Shown here in pieces: positions 12,683 through 21,226 of a DNA stretch of 64,000 bases. The notes beneath the pieces are model-generated. The model was not told the DNA's origin. It saw nothing but the letters and a program-made list of their open reading frames with translations, and searched no databases. Both the position numbers and the translations under genes were made by a program. The DNA comes from Pedobacter sp. SL55 (lineage in GTDB: Bacteria > Bacteroidota > Bacteroidia > Sphingobacteriales > Sphingobacteriaceae), in assembly GCF_026625705.1 (NCBI RefSeq), contig NZ_CP113059.1, positions 2,790,001-2,854,000 of the forward strand, given 5' to 3'. Each line of letters begins with the position of its first letter. The stretch's first letter is position 1.

Positions 12683-13387
12683 TTATTGGCATAATTTGTA
12701 TTCTATTGGTGTTTTATTTTTGAGTGCTCTATGTGGCCTACTATAGTTATAGTCATTCATCCATTCTTCACTTATTGTTCTTACTTCCTGAATTGATTTA
12801 AATACGTAGGCATTTAATATATCCCTTCTGAAAGTTCCGTTTAACCTTTCGATATAAGCATTTTGCGTGGGCTCACCAGGCTGAATGAACACAAGTTGGA
12901 TCTTATTTTCCTTGCTCCAAATATCCAGTTTTGCACTAATAAATTCTGGCCCGTTGTCAACCCTTATCATTTTGGGATAACCCCTTTGCTGGGCGATTTC
13001 TTCCAAACTCCTTATTACCCGTAATGTTGGCAGCGATGTGTCTGTTTCTATCGTTAAAACTTCCCTGTTAAAATCATCAATCACGTTCAATAACCTTATT
13101 TTTCTGCCATCCCATAAGCTGTCACTCATAAAATCTATGCTCCAGACCTCGTTGATTTTGCCGGGCTGGAACAAAGCCTGTTTTACCCTTGCTGGCAATC
13201 TTTTTTTAGCCCTTCTTCTTATGTTCAGTTTTAGTGCGGTGTAAATCCTGTAGAGTTTTTTATGGTTGATCATTTCCCCTGACTTTCTTATCCGATGGTA
13301 GCATTGCCAAAAACCTATGCTTACGTGCTTTTCTGTCAAACCATTTAATAGTTCAATGTACTTGTCATCCTGCTTTATGCGGGCCAA
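12683..13387 (-). CDS. IS3-family transposase OrfB (DDE integrase)
   Basis: 234 residues from a TTG at 13387. The same frame stays open upstream ([20 protein letters not shown]...) back to the end of orfA, so the natural product is probably OrfAB made by frameshifting. An HTH_21-like region ([15 protein letters not shown]) is followed by the rve integrase core. Its catalytic D-D-E residues lie in [17 protein letters not shown] and [13 protein letters not shown], and the C-terminal [18 protein letters not shown] is typical. No interruption is seen. Confidence 0.92.
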   Translation of the reverse strand: MARIKQDDKYIELLNGLTEKHVSIGFWQCYHRIRKSGEMINHKKLYRIYTALKLNIRRRAKKRLPARVKQALFQPGKINEVWSIDFMSDSLWDGRKIRLLNVIDDFNREVLTIETDTSLPTLRVIRSLEEIAQQRGYPKMIRVDNGPEFISAKLDIWSKENKIQLVFIQPGEPTQNAYIERLNGTFRRDILNAYVFKSIQEVRTISEEWMNDYNYSRPHRALKNKTPIEYKLCQ

Positions 13388-13494
13388 GTAACTGAAGCTG
13401 CTTCTTGAGATTTTAATGCTATCACAAGCCTTGCGCTTACTGATCTGATGTTCGACAAGCAGAAAAGTAACAGCTTCTTTTTTATCGCAAGGCG

Positions 13495-13761
13495 CTAAAG
13501 CTTTTTTTCAATCAGATCCTTTAGCGCATCGTTCAAAAGTGCCAGATCGGTATACATCCGTTTCAGCTTGGAGTTTTCTGCCTCAAGTTCCTTTAGGCGT
13601 TTGAGATCGTTAATTTCCATCCCGCCATATTTGCTTCGCCATCGATAGAAGGTCTTCTCTGATATGCCGTTTGCTCTGGCAATATCTGTTACCTTAACGC
13701 CTTTTTCATGCTGTCTCAATATTGAAACAATCTGTGCCTCTGTAAATTGTGTTGTTTTCAT
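13495..13761 (-). CDS. IS3-family transposase OrfA (helix-turn-helix)
   Basis: 88 residues. [21 protein letters not shown] is the standard start of IS3 OrfA. The HTH is [24 protein letters not shown], followed by a leucine-zipper-like coil ([24 protein letters not shown]). The 3' end reads GAA AAA AAG CTT TAG. The A-AAA-AAG heptamer is a classical -1 slippery site, and a -1 shift there enters the orfB frame at GCT TTA GCG. It lies 22 bp inside the right inverted repeat region. Confidence 0.92.
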   Translation of the reverse strand: MKTTQFTEAQIVSILRQHEKGVKVTDIARANGISEKTFYRWRSKYGGMEINDLKRLKELEAENSKLKRMYTDLALLNDALKDLIEKKL

Positions 13762-13962
13762 AATTGTTAATTAAAAATAGTGTCTTTTTTCTATTTTTAA
13801 TCGGACCAATTTCGGGGAAGCATACAAAATCAGTTACCTATTGTCTTTTGGCAACTTGCTAAGCTATAGATTTAAATACTAACAAGTAAGATATTTAGCA
13901 CCATATTTGACAAGTGATTAATGTCATTTTTATTGAGATTTTTCTTGTATTAAATCAATTAA

Positions 13963-13994
13963 TTGCTATAAGCCATATAATTTGGTTATCTTTG
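13963..13994 (+). promoter_or_regulatory. Promoter of the acyl-ACP desaturase gene
   Basis: TTG at 13963-13965 and TATCTTTG at 13987-13994 have a 21-bp spacer, slightly longer than the 19 bp seen at the rRNA promoters. The box ends 24 nt before the ATG. Confidence 0.5.
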
Positions 13995-14018
13995 TCTTTT
14001 ATAATCACATACATATAA

Positions 14019-14999
14019 ATGAGTTTTTTTGTCGAAAAAAGAAAGGAAGTAATGCAACATATAGAGAAATATATGCTGCAAATGCTACCTGAATATTTGA
14101 AACCTATAGATGAAATTTGGCAACCTTCAGATTTTTTGCCAGATGCTAGTAAAGATGATTTTTTTCAACGAATAAAAGATTTGCAAGAAAGTGCAAGTGA
14201 GCTTTCTTATGATTTAGTAGCTGTTTTAATTGGAGATACCATAACTGAAGAAGCTTTGCCAACTTACAGATCGTGGTTGGCTATGGTAGATGGCGTGAGT
14301 AGAGACGAAGAAGGAGGGTGGGTAAAGTGGAACAGACAATGGACTTCGGAAGAAAATAGACATGGAGATTTGTTAAACAAATATCTGTACTTATCTGGCC
14401 GTGTAGATATGCGTCAGATGGAAATGTCGACCCAATATTTAATTGCTGATGGTTTTGATATTGGAACTGGACATGATCCATATCGGAATTTTATTTATAC
14501 TTCTTTCCAAGAAATGGCCACAAATGTATCTCATAGAAGAGTGGCTTCTTTAGCTAAGAAAGATGGAGATACGCTCTTATCTAAAATGTGTGGGGTAATT
14601 GCTTCTGATGAAGCTAGACATGCTAAAGCCTATAAAGATTTTATCAAGCAAATTTTTAATGTAGATGCTAATGAAGCTATGTTGGCTTTTGAAGATATGA
14701 TGCGTAAGAAGATTGTAATGCCTGCTCATTTTTTAAGAGAAGTGGGTTTACCAATTGGGCAAGTTTTTGGTCATTTTACGGATGCAGCGCAACGTTTAGG
14801 TGTTTATACAGCTGTAGATTATGTTGATATATTGAAACAATTACTTGTAGAGTGGAACATAGAAAGCGTAAAGGAATTAAACGAGGCTGGAGAGAAAGCT
14901 AGAGATTATTTAATGGCATTGCCAAATAGATTGCTTAGAGTGGCAGAGCGAATGAAAGATCCAGGGATTGATTACAAATTCAAATGGATTTTAGCTTAA
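14019..14999 (+). CDS. Acyl-ACP desaturase, di-iron (plant-type stearoyl-ACP desaturase family)
   Basis: 326 residues, soluble, close to the length of bacterial FA_desaturase_2 proteins. The di-iron ligands are visible: a Glu in IGDTITEEALPTY, Glu/His in SEENRHGD, Glu in SFQEMATN and Glu/His in SDEARHAK. The enzyme would introduce a cis double bond into an acyl chain carried on ACP, using O2 and ferredoxin. A ferredoxin gene lies at 58547 in this window, but no link is shown. The gene is monocistronic, with its own promoter and terminator. The IS element lies upstream of its promoter and does not disrupt it. Confidence 0.9.
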   Translation: MSFFVEKRKEVMQHIEKYMLQMLPEYLKPIDEIWQPSDFLPDASKDDFFQRIKDLQESASELSYDLVAVLIGDTITEEALPTYRSWLAMVDGVSRDEEGGWVKWNRQWTSEENRHGDLLNKYLYLSGRVDMRQMEMSTQYLIADGFDIGTGHDPYRNFIYTSFQEMATNVSHRRVASLAKKDGDTLLSKMCGVIASDEARHAKAYKDFIKQIFNVDANEAMLAFEDMMRKKIVMPAHFLREVGLPIGQVFGHFTDAAQRLGVYTAVDYVDILKQLLVEWNIESVKELNEAGEKARDYLMALPNRLLRVAERMKDPGIDYKFKWILA

Positions 15000-15006
15000 A
15001 AGTTTA

Positions 15007-15044
15007 AAAAGAGGCTGTTTCGATAGAGACAGCCTCTTTTGTTT
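15007..15044 (+). terminator. Rho-independent terminator of the desaturase gene
   Basis: AAAAGAGGCTGT (15007-15018) and ACAGCCTCTTTT (15029-15040) form a perfect 12-bp stem with a 10-nt loop and flanking A/T tracts. Confidence 0.9.
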
Positions 15045-15265
15045 AATGGATGTTTATCTGCTAAGTTAGCTCAAAAACTTATTATTACCGTAAATGGTAG
15101 ATTATATTTAGTAGGTAAAGTGAATGGGCGCTATTCTTTTTTAAAATTGATACTCTTTTTTGAAGTGCTTTTTATGGCGCTTATTGTGTGTGAGAAATAG
15201 GAAAAGAAATTTGAATACTTATTTTTAAGTTAGGAAATGAAATTTAAACTATAAGCGATTTTATT

Positions 15266-16057
15266 ATGGGTTGGGATATCAGTTATCATCCAATAGCAGA
15301 AGAACAAATAAAAGAATGGTATTTTGACGTACTATTAGACCAAACACACCTACAAGTATTGGCCGATAAGTATGGCATTGAACCTTTTTATAAGCAAAAA
15401 TATGCAGATACGATTAAAGTAGCTTTAGGTACAGCTCCTGAAGTTCTTTTTGATACCACACATGGTTATTACATTGCGGTTATTCAAGGTTTTTTAAATA
15501 AGTATTTTTATATACGTGGTGGTGCGCTCTCATTTCTAGAGAATGATGTGCTAAAGCATTATTTTAAGCCTTGGCAAGAAATCATTCCAGAAGGCTTCGT
15601 TAACCAAAAAATACAGAATCAAATTACCACCAACTATTGTTCTGGTATTTATATCCCTAAAGAAAAAGTAGTTCAATTATTTGATGACTACCAAAGTGAT
15701 GCAACTGTAAAAGATACTTTAGATGAGCTTTTTTCGCACAACCGAATTACTGTATTTTTAAAAGCACTAGCCTATGCTAAAGCAAATGGATTAGGCTTGT
15801 TAGAGGCTACGGAAGTGGTAGAACCCAATCCAATAGATTTAAACCAGTCTGCCTGTTATTCTAATTTATTTAATTGCGATCCTGAAGGTGCACAATTATA
15901 TCGGCAGACTGCAATGGAGCAACTTGCAGCACTTGAAGAAAAGGAAGGATTGGAGAGTAGAACAATTTCAAAGAACGCATCATACGAAGTATCTAACACT
16001 GAGCCAGTGGTTCCAAAAAAGAATAAGGGATTTTGGAGCAAATTATTTGGTAATTAG
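15266..16057 (+). CDS. Hypothetical protein opening the ankyrin/DUF1266 cassette
   Basis: 263 residues, no signal peptide, not recognised as a known enzyme. It starts MGWDISYHPIAEEQIKEWYF. The body is mixed alpha/beta with conserved-looking aromatic segments (YYIAVIQGFLNKYFYIRGGALSF; NYCSGIYIPKEKVVQLFDDY). The C-terminus is polar and ends KNKGFWSKLFGN, an amphipathic basic tail. It lies 15 nt before the next gene, with which it is probably co-transcribed. The calcium-free, secretion-signal-free character suggests a cytoplasmic role, for instance as partner or immunity-like factor of the ankyrin proteins; that is inference only. Confidence 0.6.
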   Translation: MGWDISYHPIAEEQIKEWYFDVLLDQTHLQVLADKYGIEPFYKQKYADTIKVALGTAPEVLFDTTHGYYIAVIQGFLNKYFYIRGGALSFLENDVLKHYFKPWQEIIPEGFVNQKIQNQITTNYCSGIYIPKEKVVQLFDDYQSDATVKDTLDELFSHNRITVFLKALAYAKANGLGLLEATEVVEPNPIDLNQSACYSNLFNCDPEGAQLYRQTAMEQLAALEEKEGLESRTISKNASYEVSNTEPVVPKKNKGFWSKLFGN

Positions 16058-16072
16058 CTTTATTTATCTCTC

Positions 16073-16588
16073 ATGTTCATAGAAAAAACTAATTCATCAT
16101 TGGTTATCAATGAAAGTACATTATTTGCTGATGGTGTGATTTACATCAACAATGAGCAATGGCTTTTAGCGTATTCTACCTTTGCTTATTTGTGTAAAAG
16201 CAACAAAGAAAGGTCAATAGCTTTGCTTTATAACATGGCGCTTTGTCATCAGGCTGCGCAAGAATATGCAGAAGCCATTGCGCTATTAAATACGGCTAAA
16301 ATGCAGCTCAAATCAACAGCTGTTTTATCTCATCAAAATAAGGTGCCGTCAATACATTTATTAACGGATGAATACCATAGCGAACATTATCGTCTTGCAC
16401 TTAGCGAAGCAGCGGTAGCCTTAAATGCCAATATAATTAAGCTGCGCATACAAAGATTATTGTTAGATCTCCATATCGTACTCGAAAATTGGGAAGAAGC
16501 TGTTCGCTTATCGGCCTTGCCAGATATGGACAAATGTAAAAATGTGCAGGAAGCATTAATTCTTATTAAGTCTAAAACAACTACCTAG
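16073..16588 (+). CDS. TPR-like helical protein of the ankyrin cassette
   Basis: 171 residues. Helical repeats of TPR character are visible: FADGVIYINNEQWLLAYSTF, then IALLYNMALCHQAAQEYAEAIALL, then ALSEAAVALNANIIKLRIQR. This predicts a small alpha-solenoid for protein binding. No catalytic motif or export signal is seen. The stop is 9 nt before the next ATG, and the gene lies 15 nt after the previous one, a tight operon arrangement. Confidence 0.65.
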   Translation: MFIEKTNSSLVINESTLFADGVIYINNEQWLLAYSTFAYLCKSNKERSIALLYNMALCHQAAQEYAEAIALLNTAKMQLKSTAVLSHQNKVPSIHLLTDEYHSEHYRLALSEAAVALNANIIKLRIQRLLLDLHIVLENWEEAVRLSALPDMDKCKNVQEALILIKSKTTT

Positions 16589-16597
16589 AAAATATAC

Positions 16598-18181
16598 ATG
16601 AATTTATACGAAATTGAAAAGGCGTATCTGCAAGGAAATGAACTCTCTGCAATAAATGAGTTATACAAACCTATAATTGCCGAGGCTACCGAAGCACAAC
16701 AAATAGAAATTTGGCAACAGGTTTGCACTTTTGCCAATGCAGCAATGATAGGCTATTTAATAGAGCAAGGTTGGCGTGCTGCTACAGTTGAAGATAGATC
16801 TGGCAATACACCATTACATTTTTTAGCAGAACCAAAGCACACCTATAATTATTTTGTAACCGAACAGAATATGTACGAGTGCACCAAGTTATTGCTATCG
16901 GCAAAGGTAAGTATACTTAGAAAAAATAGCTACCAAGAAACGGCGCTAATGTTGGGGGCTAAACAAGGTTACGTAGGTATGTTGCAAGCTTACAGTGAGG
17001 CTGGCTCAAAAATAGATTTTACAGATAGAGATGGAAATAACCTGTTACATATTATTGCGCAATACTCCTCACACGCTTCTTCTACCTTAGAAAGTACCAA
17101 AGAAAGGTTAATAAACTACCAAAGTCGTCCAGATTTTGCGCCTGATAATGAGCGTATGGCCCAAGAGCAAGCAGCATTGCAATGGCAATTTAATGTAGCC
17201 AAAGAGCGGTTTGATCAATTTATAAGTTTTGCTTTTATGGCCCTAGAAATGGGTATAGATCCATTACAGAAAAACAACCAAAAAGAAACTGCGGTAGATG
17301 TTGCCATCTATTATAAATCTAAAATTATTGGCGCAATTTTAAATGGCCTCGATTCGCCGGATGAAGAAGTAGTAAAACTTTATTTCAAAGCTGGTGGAAT
17401 GAATGTTTATCAAGCCTGCATAACTAAGGATTTAGAGGCTTTACAAGCACTTATCCAAATTGGTGCTGATTTAGATGCTGCTTACGATAAAAATGAAGAT
17501 AGGTTTGACCAGATGACACCTTTAGCCATTGCTATGGTGCAACACTCGGCGGAAACTACAGATTTGCTACTTAAAAATGGCGCAGATGCTTCTTTGTTAG
17601 ATAGCAAGGGCTGGCATCCTTTTAGGTATTTGTATATCCCAATTTCTAATATCAATACCAATTTTGAGCAGTTTAAAGACAAAACCTTTCAACGCATACT
17701 TAAGGCCTACTTCGATGCTGGCTTTAGTATCGATAACATTTTAGATGACCAAGAAAATACGCTTTTAACTCTTTCTGCTAAACATGCAGATGGTTTAATG
17801 TTGTGCAATAACGATTCTGTGGCTAAAACATTGATAGATGAAGCAATTTACTCTAATGCCAATGTTAACCAAACCAATAGAGATGGTGTATCTGCTTTAA
17901 TGTACCTGTGTTTAACAGATGGAGATAGAGGAGAACGCAATTTAATTACCCTTTTAGAGCAGGGCGCTTCTACAGAGTTAATCGATAAAAATGGAAAAAC
18001 GGCATTGATGTATGCTGCTAATAATTCAAAACACACGGTGGCTAAAACCTATTGCGAACTGCTGGCCGAGTTTGGAAATGTGATGTTAAACGCCAAGGAT
18101 AATGAAGAAAAAACAGCATTAGATTACGCTGTAGAAAAAAATAACGAAGCGCTTGTGGCTTGGCTAGTAGAGCGGATGTAA
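16598..18181 (+). CDS. Large ankyrin-repeat protein
   Basis: 527 residues with ankyrin repeats spread over the whole length, e.g. DRSGNTPLHFLAEPKH, NSYQETALMLGAKQGYVGML, DRDGNNLLHIIAQYSS, DQMTPLAIAMVQHSAETTDL, NRDGVSALMYLCLTDGD, DKNGKTALMYAANNSKH and DNEEKTALDYAVEKNNEAL. Long insertions between repeats (about residues 150-215) make it irregular. There is no signal peptide or catalytic domain. It is expected to act as a binding scaffold in the cytoplasm. It is third in the cassette. Confidence 0.8.
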   Translation: MNLYEIEKAYLQGNELSAINELYKPIIAEATEAQQIEIWQQVCTFANAAMIGYLIEQGWRAATVEDRSGNTPLHFLAEPKHTYNYFVTEQNMYECTKLLLSAKVSILRKNSYQETALMLGAKQGYVGMLQAYSEAGSKIDFTDRDGNNLLHIIAQYSSHASSTLESTKERLINYQSRPDFAPDNERMAQEQAALQWQFNVAKERFDQFISFAFMALEMGIDPLQKNNQKETAVDVAIYYKSKIIGAILNGLDSPDEEVVKLYFKAGGMNVYQACITKDLEALQALIQIGADLDAAYDKNEDRFDQMTPLAIAMVQHSAETTDLLLKNGADASLLDSKGWHPFRYLYIPISNINTNFEQFKDKTFQRILKAYFDAGFSIDNILDDQENTLLTLSAKHADGLMLCNNDSVAKTLIDEAIYSNANVNQTNRDGVSALMYLCLTDGDRGERNLITLLEQGASTELIDKNGKTALMYAANNSKHTVAKTYCELLAEFGNVMLNAKDNEEKTALDYAVEKNNEALVAWLVERM

Positions 18182-18218
18182 CTGATATTTAATTCGTAAA
18201 TAACCTATACCTATAAAA

Positions 18219-19190
18219 ATGGATGCAATTTTTTTAAATGCCTGTAAAAACAATCAAAAAGCAATTGTACAAACTTTGCTTAAAAAAGGCGGAATTAATT
18301 TAGATAAACGTGATGCAATGGGCAATACGGCACTATATTACTCGTGTCAAAAAGGAGCCCGAGATATTGCCAAAATTTTAATAGATGGCGGTGCCGATGT
18401 AAACCTTGCCAACAATCAAAGTATTACACCTTTACACATGGTTTCGCAAAGCGGAAATAAAGAGATTGCTACTGTTTTACTAGCAAGTGGCGCCGATATT
18501 AATGCAACGGATAAAGAAGGTAAAACGGTGTTAATTTATTCTTTAGCCGAAGGATGAACCGAATTTACTAAGTTTCTTTTAACCAACGGAGCTGATAAAA
18601 CTATTAAAGATAATAGTGGCTACAGTGCATTAGATTATGCAACCAGCAGGGGGGTAAGAGATACGGTTGCTTTATTGGTTGATGGGGGCGATGATAAAAA
18701 TAGTACAGGCAATACACCTTTGCACCAAGCGGTGTGGAATAACCAGGCAGAAGTAGTTGCCGAATTGCTAAAACTGAATACTGCAAATATGAATGTACTG
18801 AACGATGAGGGCGATAGTGCTTTAGTATTGGCTTGTATGCAAAATAATTTACGAGTAGTAGAATTATTACTACAAGCAGGAGCTGATTTTTCGCTTAAAC
18901 GTTTGGATGGCAACACAGTTTTGCATTATAGTGCCGGCGCTGGTAACAAAGAAATGGTAAGTCTTTTGGTAACTAAGGGAATGGATGTGAATAGTAAAAA
19001 TAGCGAAGGCGAAACCTCACTTATTGTTGCAGCGATTTGTGGGTTTAATGAAGTAACCGAGTTGTTAATCGAAAGCGGAGCTGATGTAAATGTAAAAGAT
19101 AACGATAGAAATTCGGCCTTACATTATGCTGCTGAAAAAGGCTATAATGAAATTGTACAACAGTTAATTATGGCAGGAGCTGATTCTTAG
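18219..19190 (+). pseudogene. Ankyrin-repeat protein interrupted by an in-frame TGA
   Basis: One continuous frame runs from ATG 18219 to 19190 (323 codons) except for a TGA at 18555-18557. Before it lies DKEGKTVLIYSLAEG, and after it TEFTKFLLTNGADKTIKDNS continues the same ankyrin repeat without any shift. A single base change (TGG or CGA to TGA) is enough to explain it. About nine regular repeats are present (GNTALYYSCQKG, SITPLHMVSQSGN, GNTPLHQAVWNN, DGNTVLHYSAGAGN, RNSALHYAAEKGYNEI). As written, the product stops after 112 residues unless translation restarts; an ATG near 18675 keeps four to five repeats. Confidence 0.75.
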
Positions 19191-19259
19191 ATTAATGTGA
19201 TTGTATTTGATGTTAAGCTATGATAGAAAAAACAGATAATCTCCGATAAGCCAATAAAA

Positions 19260-20324
19260 ATGGCAAAGAAAAAGAAAACACTTCCAAAAGATTTTGGAGA
19301 CCTTATAGATCTCAAAGATATAGCAGCTTTGAAAAGCGTGTTTGATACCTGCGAACTAGATGCTAGAGGTGGTTACGGAAAAACAACAGCGTTAAGTTTT
19401 TATCGCATTCCGAATGAATTGGTACGTTGGTTGGTAGCGCAAGGTGCAGATTTGGAAGCGGTAGATACTTATAATCGTACGGCATTGCACCAGCATTGTA
19501 GTATAAGAGGTGGAGATATCAGTGTGTTTTTAGAGCTTGGCGCAAACGTACATGCTTTAGATACTTACGGCGATACACCATTACATTTCGCAGCAGGTAG
19601 CGGTTTTAATTTAACAGCAATAAAATTGTTGATGGAGCATGGCGCTGATGTTAAAGCTTTAGATAACTCTAAACAAACACCACTAGAAAGAGCTTTAAGT
19701 CGTGCTAGTAATATAGACTTGCCAAATTTAGTAGGAGTTTTGAAGCTGTTGCTAGAAGTAGATGGTACGATAACGCAAAAAATGAAAGATACCGTTACTC
19801 GAAAGGGCGAAGATTTTGAGTTTCATCGGGAGAATTTTAACAAAGATTATTTGAAAGAAACAGACGAAGCTTTAAACCATCTGTATGAAATTTTTGATGT
19901 GGTGCCAGTGAAAAGGCGAATTATGCATGATGGAGTTTCGCCTATTTTGGTTAGCGGTAAAATTTGGCAAGAACAGTATGAACAGTTATGGGAATTGCTT
20001 GTGCCATCTAAAGGCAGCGCCAAAACGGTTCAAGGTGAAGCGGTGCGTATTGCCGGAAAAGTTAGAGATGAAATTTATAGAAATGGTGGTGGTAATTGGG
20101 ATGCCAATTTTAAAAAGATGTTAGATTCACTTTTAGTATATTATTCATCTGGTAATGCGCTAAGTGCTGATGAGTTGGCTAATGCAGAAGAAATAGTGAA
20201 GTATATCCGCAAAAATGGAGATGGCGAAGTTGATGAGCTAAATTTTTTGTGCGAATTGGCTACAAAATGGGTGCTTGCTAATCCAAACCCAGTATTATTA
20301 GAAAAACCTAATTATAACCGATAA
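19260..20324 (+). CDS. Ankyrin-repeat protein with distinct C-terminal helical domain
   Basis: 354 residues. Residues about 10-175 hold four to five ankyrin repeats (GKTTALSFYRIPNELVRWLV, YNRTALHQHCSIRGGDISVF, YGDTPLHFAAGSGFNLTAI, SKQTPLERALSRASN). The remaining ~180 residues form a separate domain (YLKETDEALNHLYEIFDVVP, LWELLVPSKGSAKTVQGEAV, RIAGKVRDEIYRNGGGNW). I know this two-part architecture from an uncharacterised family widespread in bacteria, often beside other ankyrin and DUF1266 genes. The function is unknown. It starts 69 nt after the interrupted ankyrin gene and is followed 80 nt later by the DUF1266 gene. Confidence 0.75.
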   Translation: MAKKKKTLPKDFGDLIDLKDIAALKSVFDTCELDARGGYGKTTALSFYRIPNELVRWLVAQGADLEAVDTYNRTALHQHCSIRGGDISVFLELGANVHALDTYGDTPLHFAAGSGFNLTAIKLLMEHGADVKALDNSKQTPLERALSRASNIDLPNLVGVLKLLLEVDGTITQKMKDTVTRKGEDFEFHRENFNKDYLKETDEALNHLYEIFDVVPVKRRIMHDGVSPILVSGKIWQEQYEQLWELLVPSKGSAKTVQGEAVRIAGKVRDEIYRNGGGNWDANFKKMLDSLLVYYSSGNALSADELANAEEIVKYIRKNGDGEVDELNFLCELATKWVLANPNPVLLEKPNYNR

Positions 20325-20404
20325 TTTGAATATCTAACTACATTTTCATCTATATAAAGTTATTTTAATAAATTTTTACACCTATTTATAAAAACTAAAA
20401 GAAT

Positions 20405-21136
20405 ATGAACTCAAACATCTATTTCATTATTGGAGGGGTAGCCGTCTTATTTATCATTTACACGGTTGTTTTGCAGAACATGATGAAGAAAAGGAAGCAA
20501 AAACAATTGGAAGATTTTAATCGTAATCATTCTGGAAATCCGTTAAAAGAGCAACAAAAACGTTTGTTAACTTTTGGAGCGATCTTATTCTATCATCGTA
20601 TGGAAAAGATTTTAGGATTTGTACCAGAGCAAGGCATTGATCAGTATACCTATGGGTTAAAAAACCAATGGGAAATTTCTAGCTCGCAAGATGCTAGAGA
20701 AACTTTAGATAATTTGTTGGCACTTAGACGAAGTACGGAGTTTCAGCCACTTTTAAACCAACCGTCTTCAGATATCGTTAAAATTCAAAAGAAAATTGCC
20801 AAAGAGTTAGGTGTTGAACTTGCTGTTGTAGAGCAAACTACCTCTGCTTACGGTTGGGATATTTGCCGTGCTGTTTCTTTAGCTAAGTGGTGCTTTTGGT
20901 GTGGGTATTTAACAGAAGCCGAAGTATGGGATTATATAGAAAAAGCAGCTTCAATTGCCGGCCAGCAAGGTAGAGATTGGACTGATTATACCGTTTCATT
21001 CCTGTTGGGAAGAACTATCCAAGGCTTCGATTTGGACGATGTAGCTGTAGAAGCGAAAATGGTTTTACATAGTCAAAATCCAACCTTTGGCAAAACAGAA
21101 GACATTGATGTTTACAAAAGGTATTCTTTTAAATAA
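20405..21136 (+). CDS. DUF1266 protein with N-terminal membrane anchor
   Basis: 243 residues. A single N-terminal transmembrane helix (IYFIIGGVAVLFIIYTVVL, residues 5-23) is followed by a basic segment (KKRKQKQLEDFNRNH), so the domain is probably cytoplasmic. The rest matches the DUF1266 pattern: YGWDICRAVSLAKWCFWCGYLTEAEVW and SFLLGRTIQGF. The family has no established activity. It is last in the ankyrin cassette and is followed by a large hairpin terminator. As the only membrane-bound member it could tether the ankyrin proteins. Confidence 0.75.
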   Translation: MNSNIYFIIGGVAVLFIIYTVVLQNMMKKRKQKQLEDFNRNHSGNPLKEQQKRLLTFGAILFYHRMEKILGFVPEQGIDQYTYGLKNQWEISSSQDARETLDNLLALRRSTEFQPLLNQPSSDIVKIQKKIAKELGVELAVVEQTTSAYGWDICRAVSLAKWCFWCGYLTEAEVWDYIEKAASIAGQQGRDWTDYTVSFLLGRTIQGFDLDDVAVEAKMVLHSQNPTFGKTEDIDVYKRYSFK

Positions 21137-21167
21137 GGATTAAAATGTAATTAGCTAGCGTTAAGCT

Positions 21168-21218
21168 ATGCAAAAGAAAAGAGGATGACTGTAACAATCA
21201 TCCTCTTTTCTTTTGCAT
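21168..21218. terminator. Bidirectional terminator between convergent operons
   Basis: Two perfectly complementary 21-nt arms at 21168-21188 and 21198-21218 (centre AAGAGGATGA / TCATCCTCTT) enclose a 9-nt loop. A-rich and T-rich outer arms provide T-runs for both strands. Confidence 0.88.
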
Positions 21219-21226
21219 TAAATGTA

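Larger units (their letters stand above)
12643..13826 (-). mobile_element. Complete IS3-family insertion sequence, 1184 bp
   Basis: The left end TGTGTGCTTCCCTAAATTTC (12643 on) and the reverse complement of the right end, TGTATGCTTCCCCGAAATT (ending 13826), are imperfect inverted repeats that begin TG and end CA and continue to a shared AAAAATAG. The flanks are AAAT at 12639-12642 and AAAT at 13827-13830, a 4-bp target duplication. It carries orfA and orfB on the minus strand. Good ends, an intact target duplication and intact frames suggest a recent and possibly still active insertion. Confidence 0.9.

Noticed and set aside
18555..18557. TGA as selenocysteine codon
   Set aside because: There is no SECIS-like hairpin reason, no redox motif, and ankyrin repeats are not selenoproteins.
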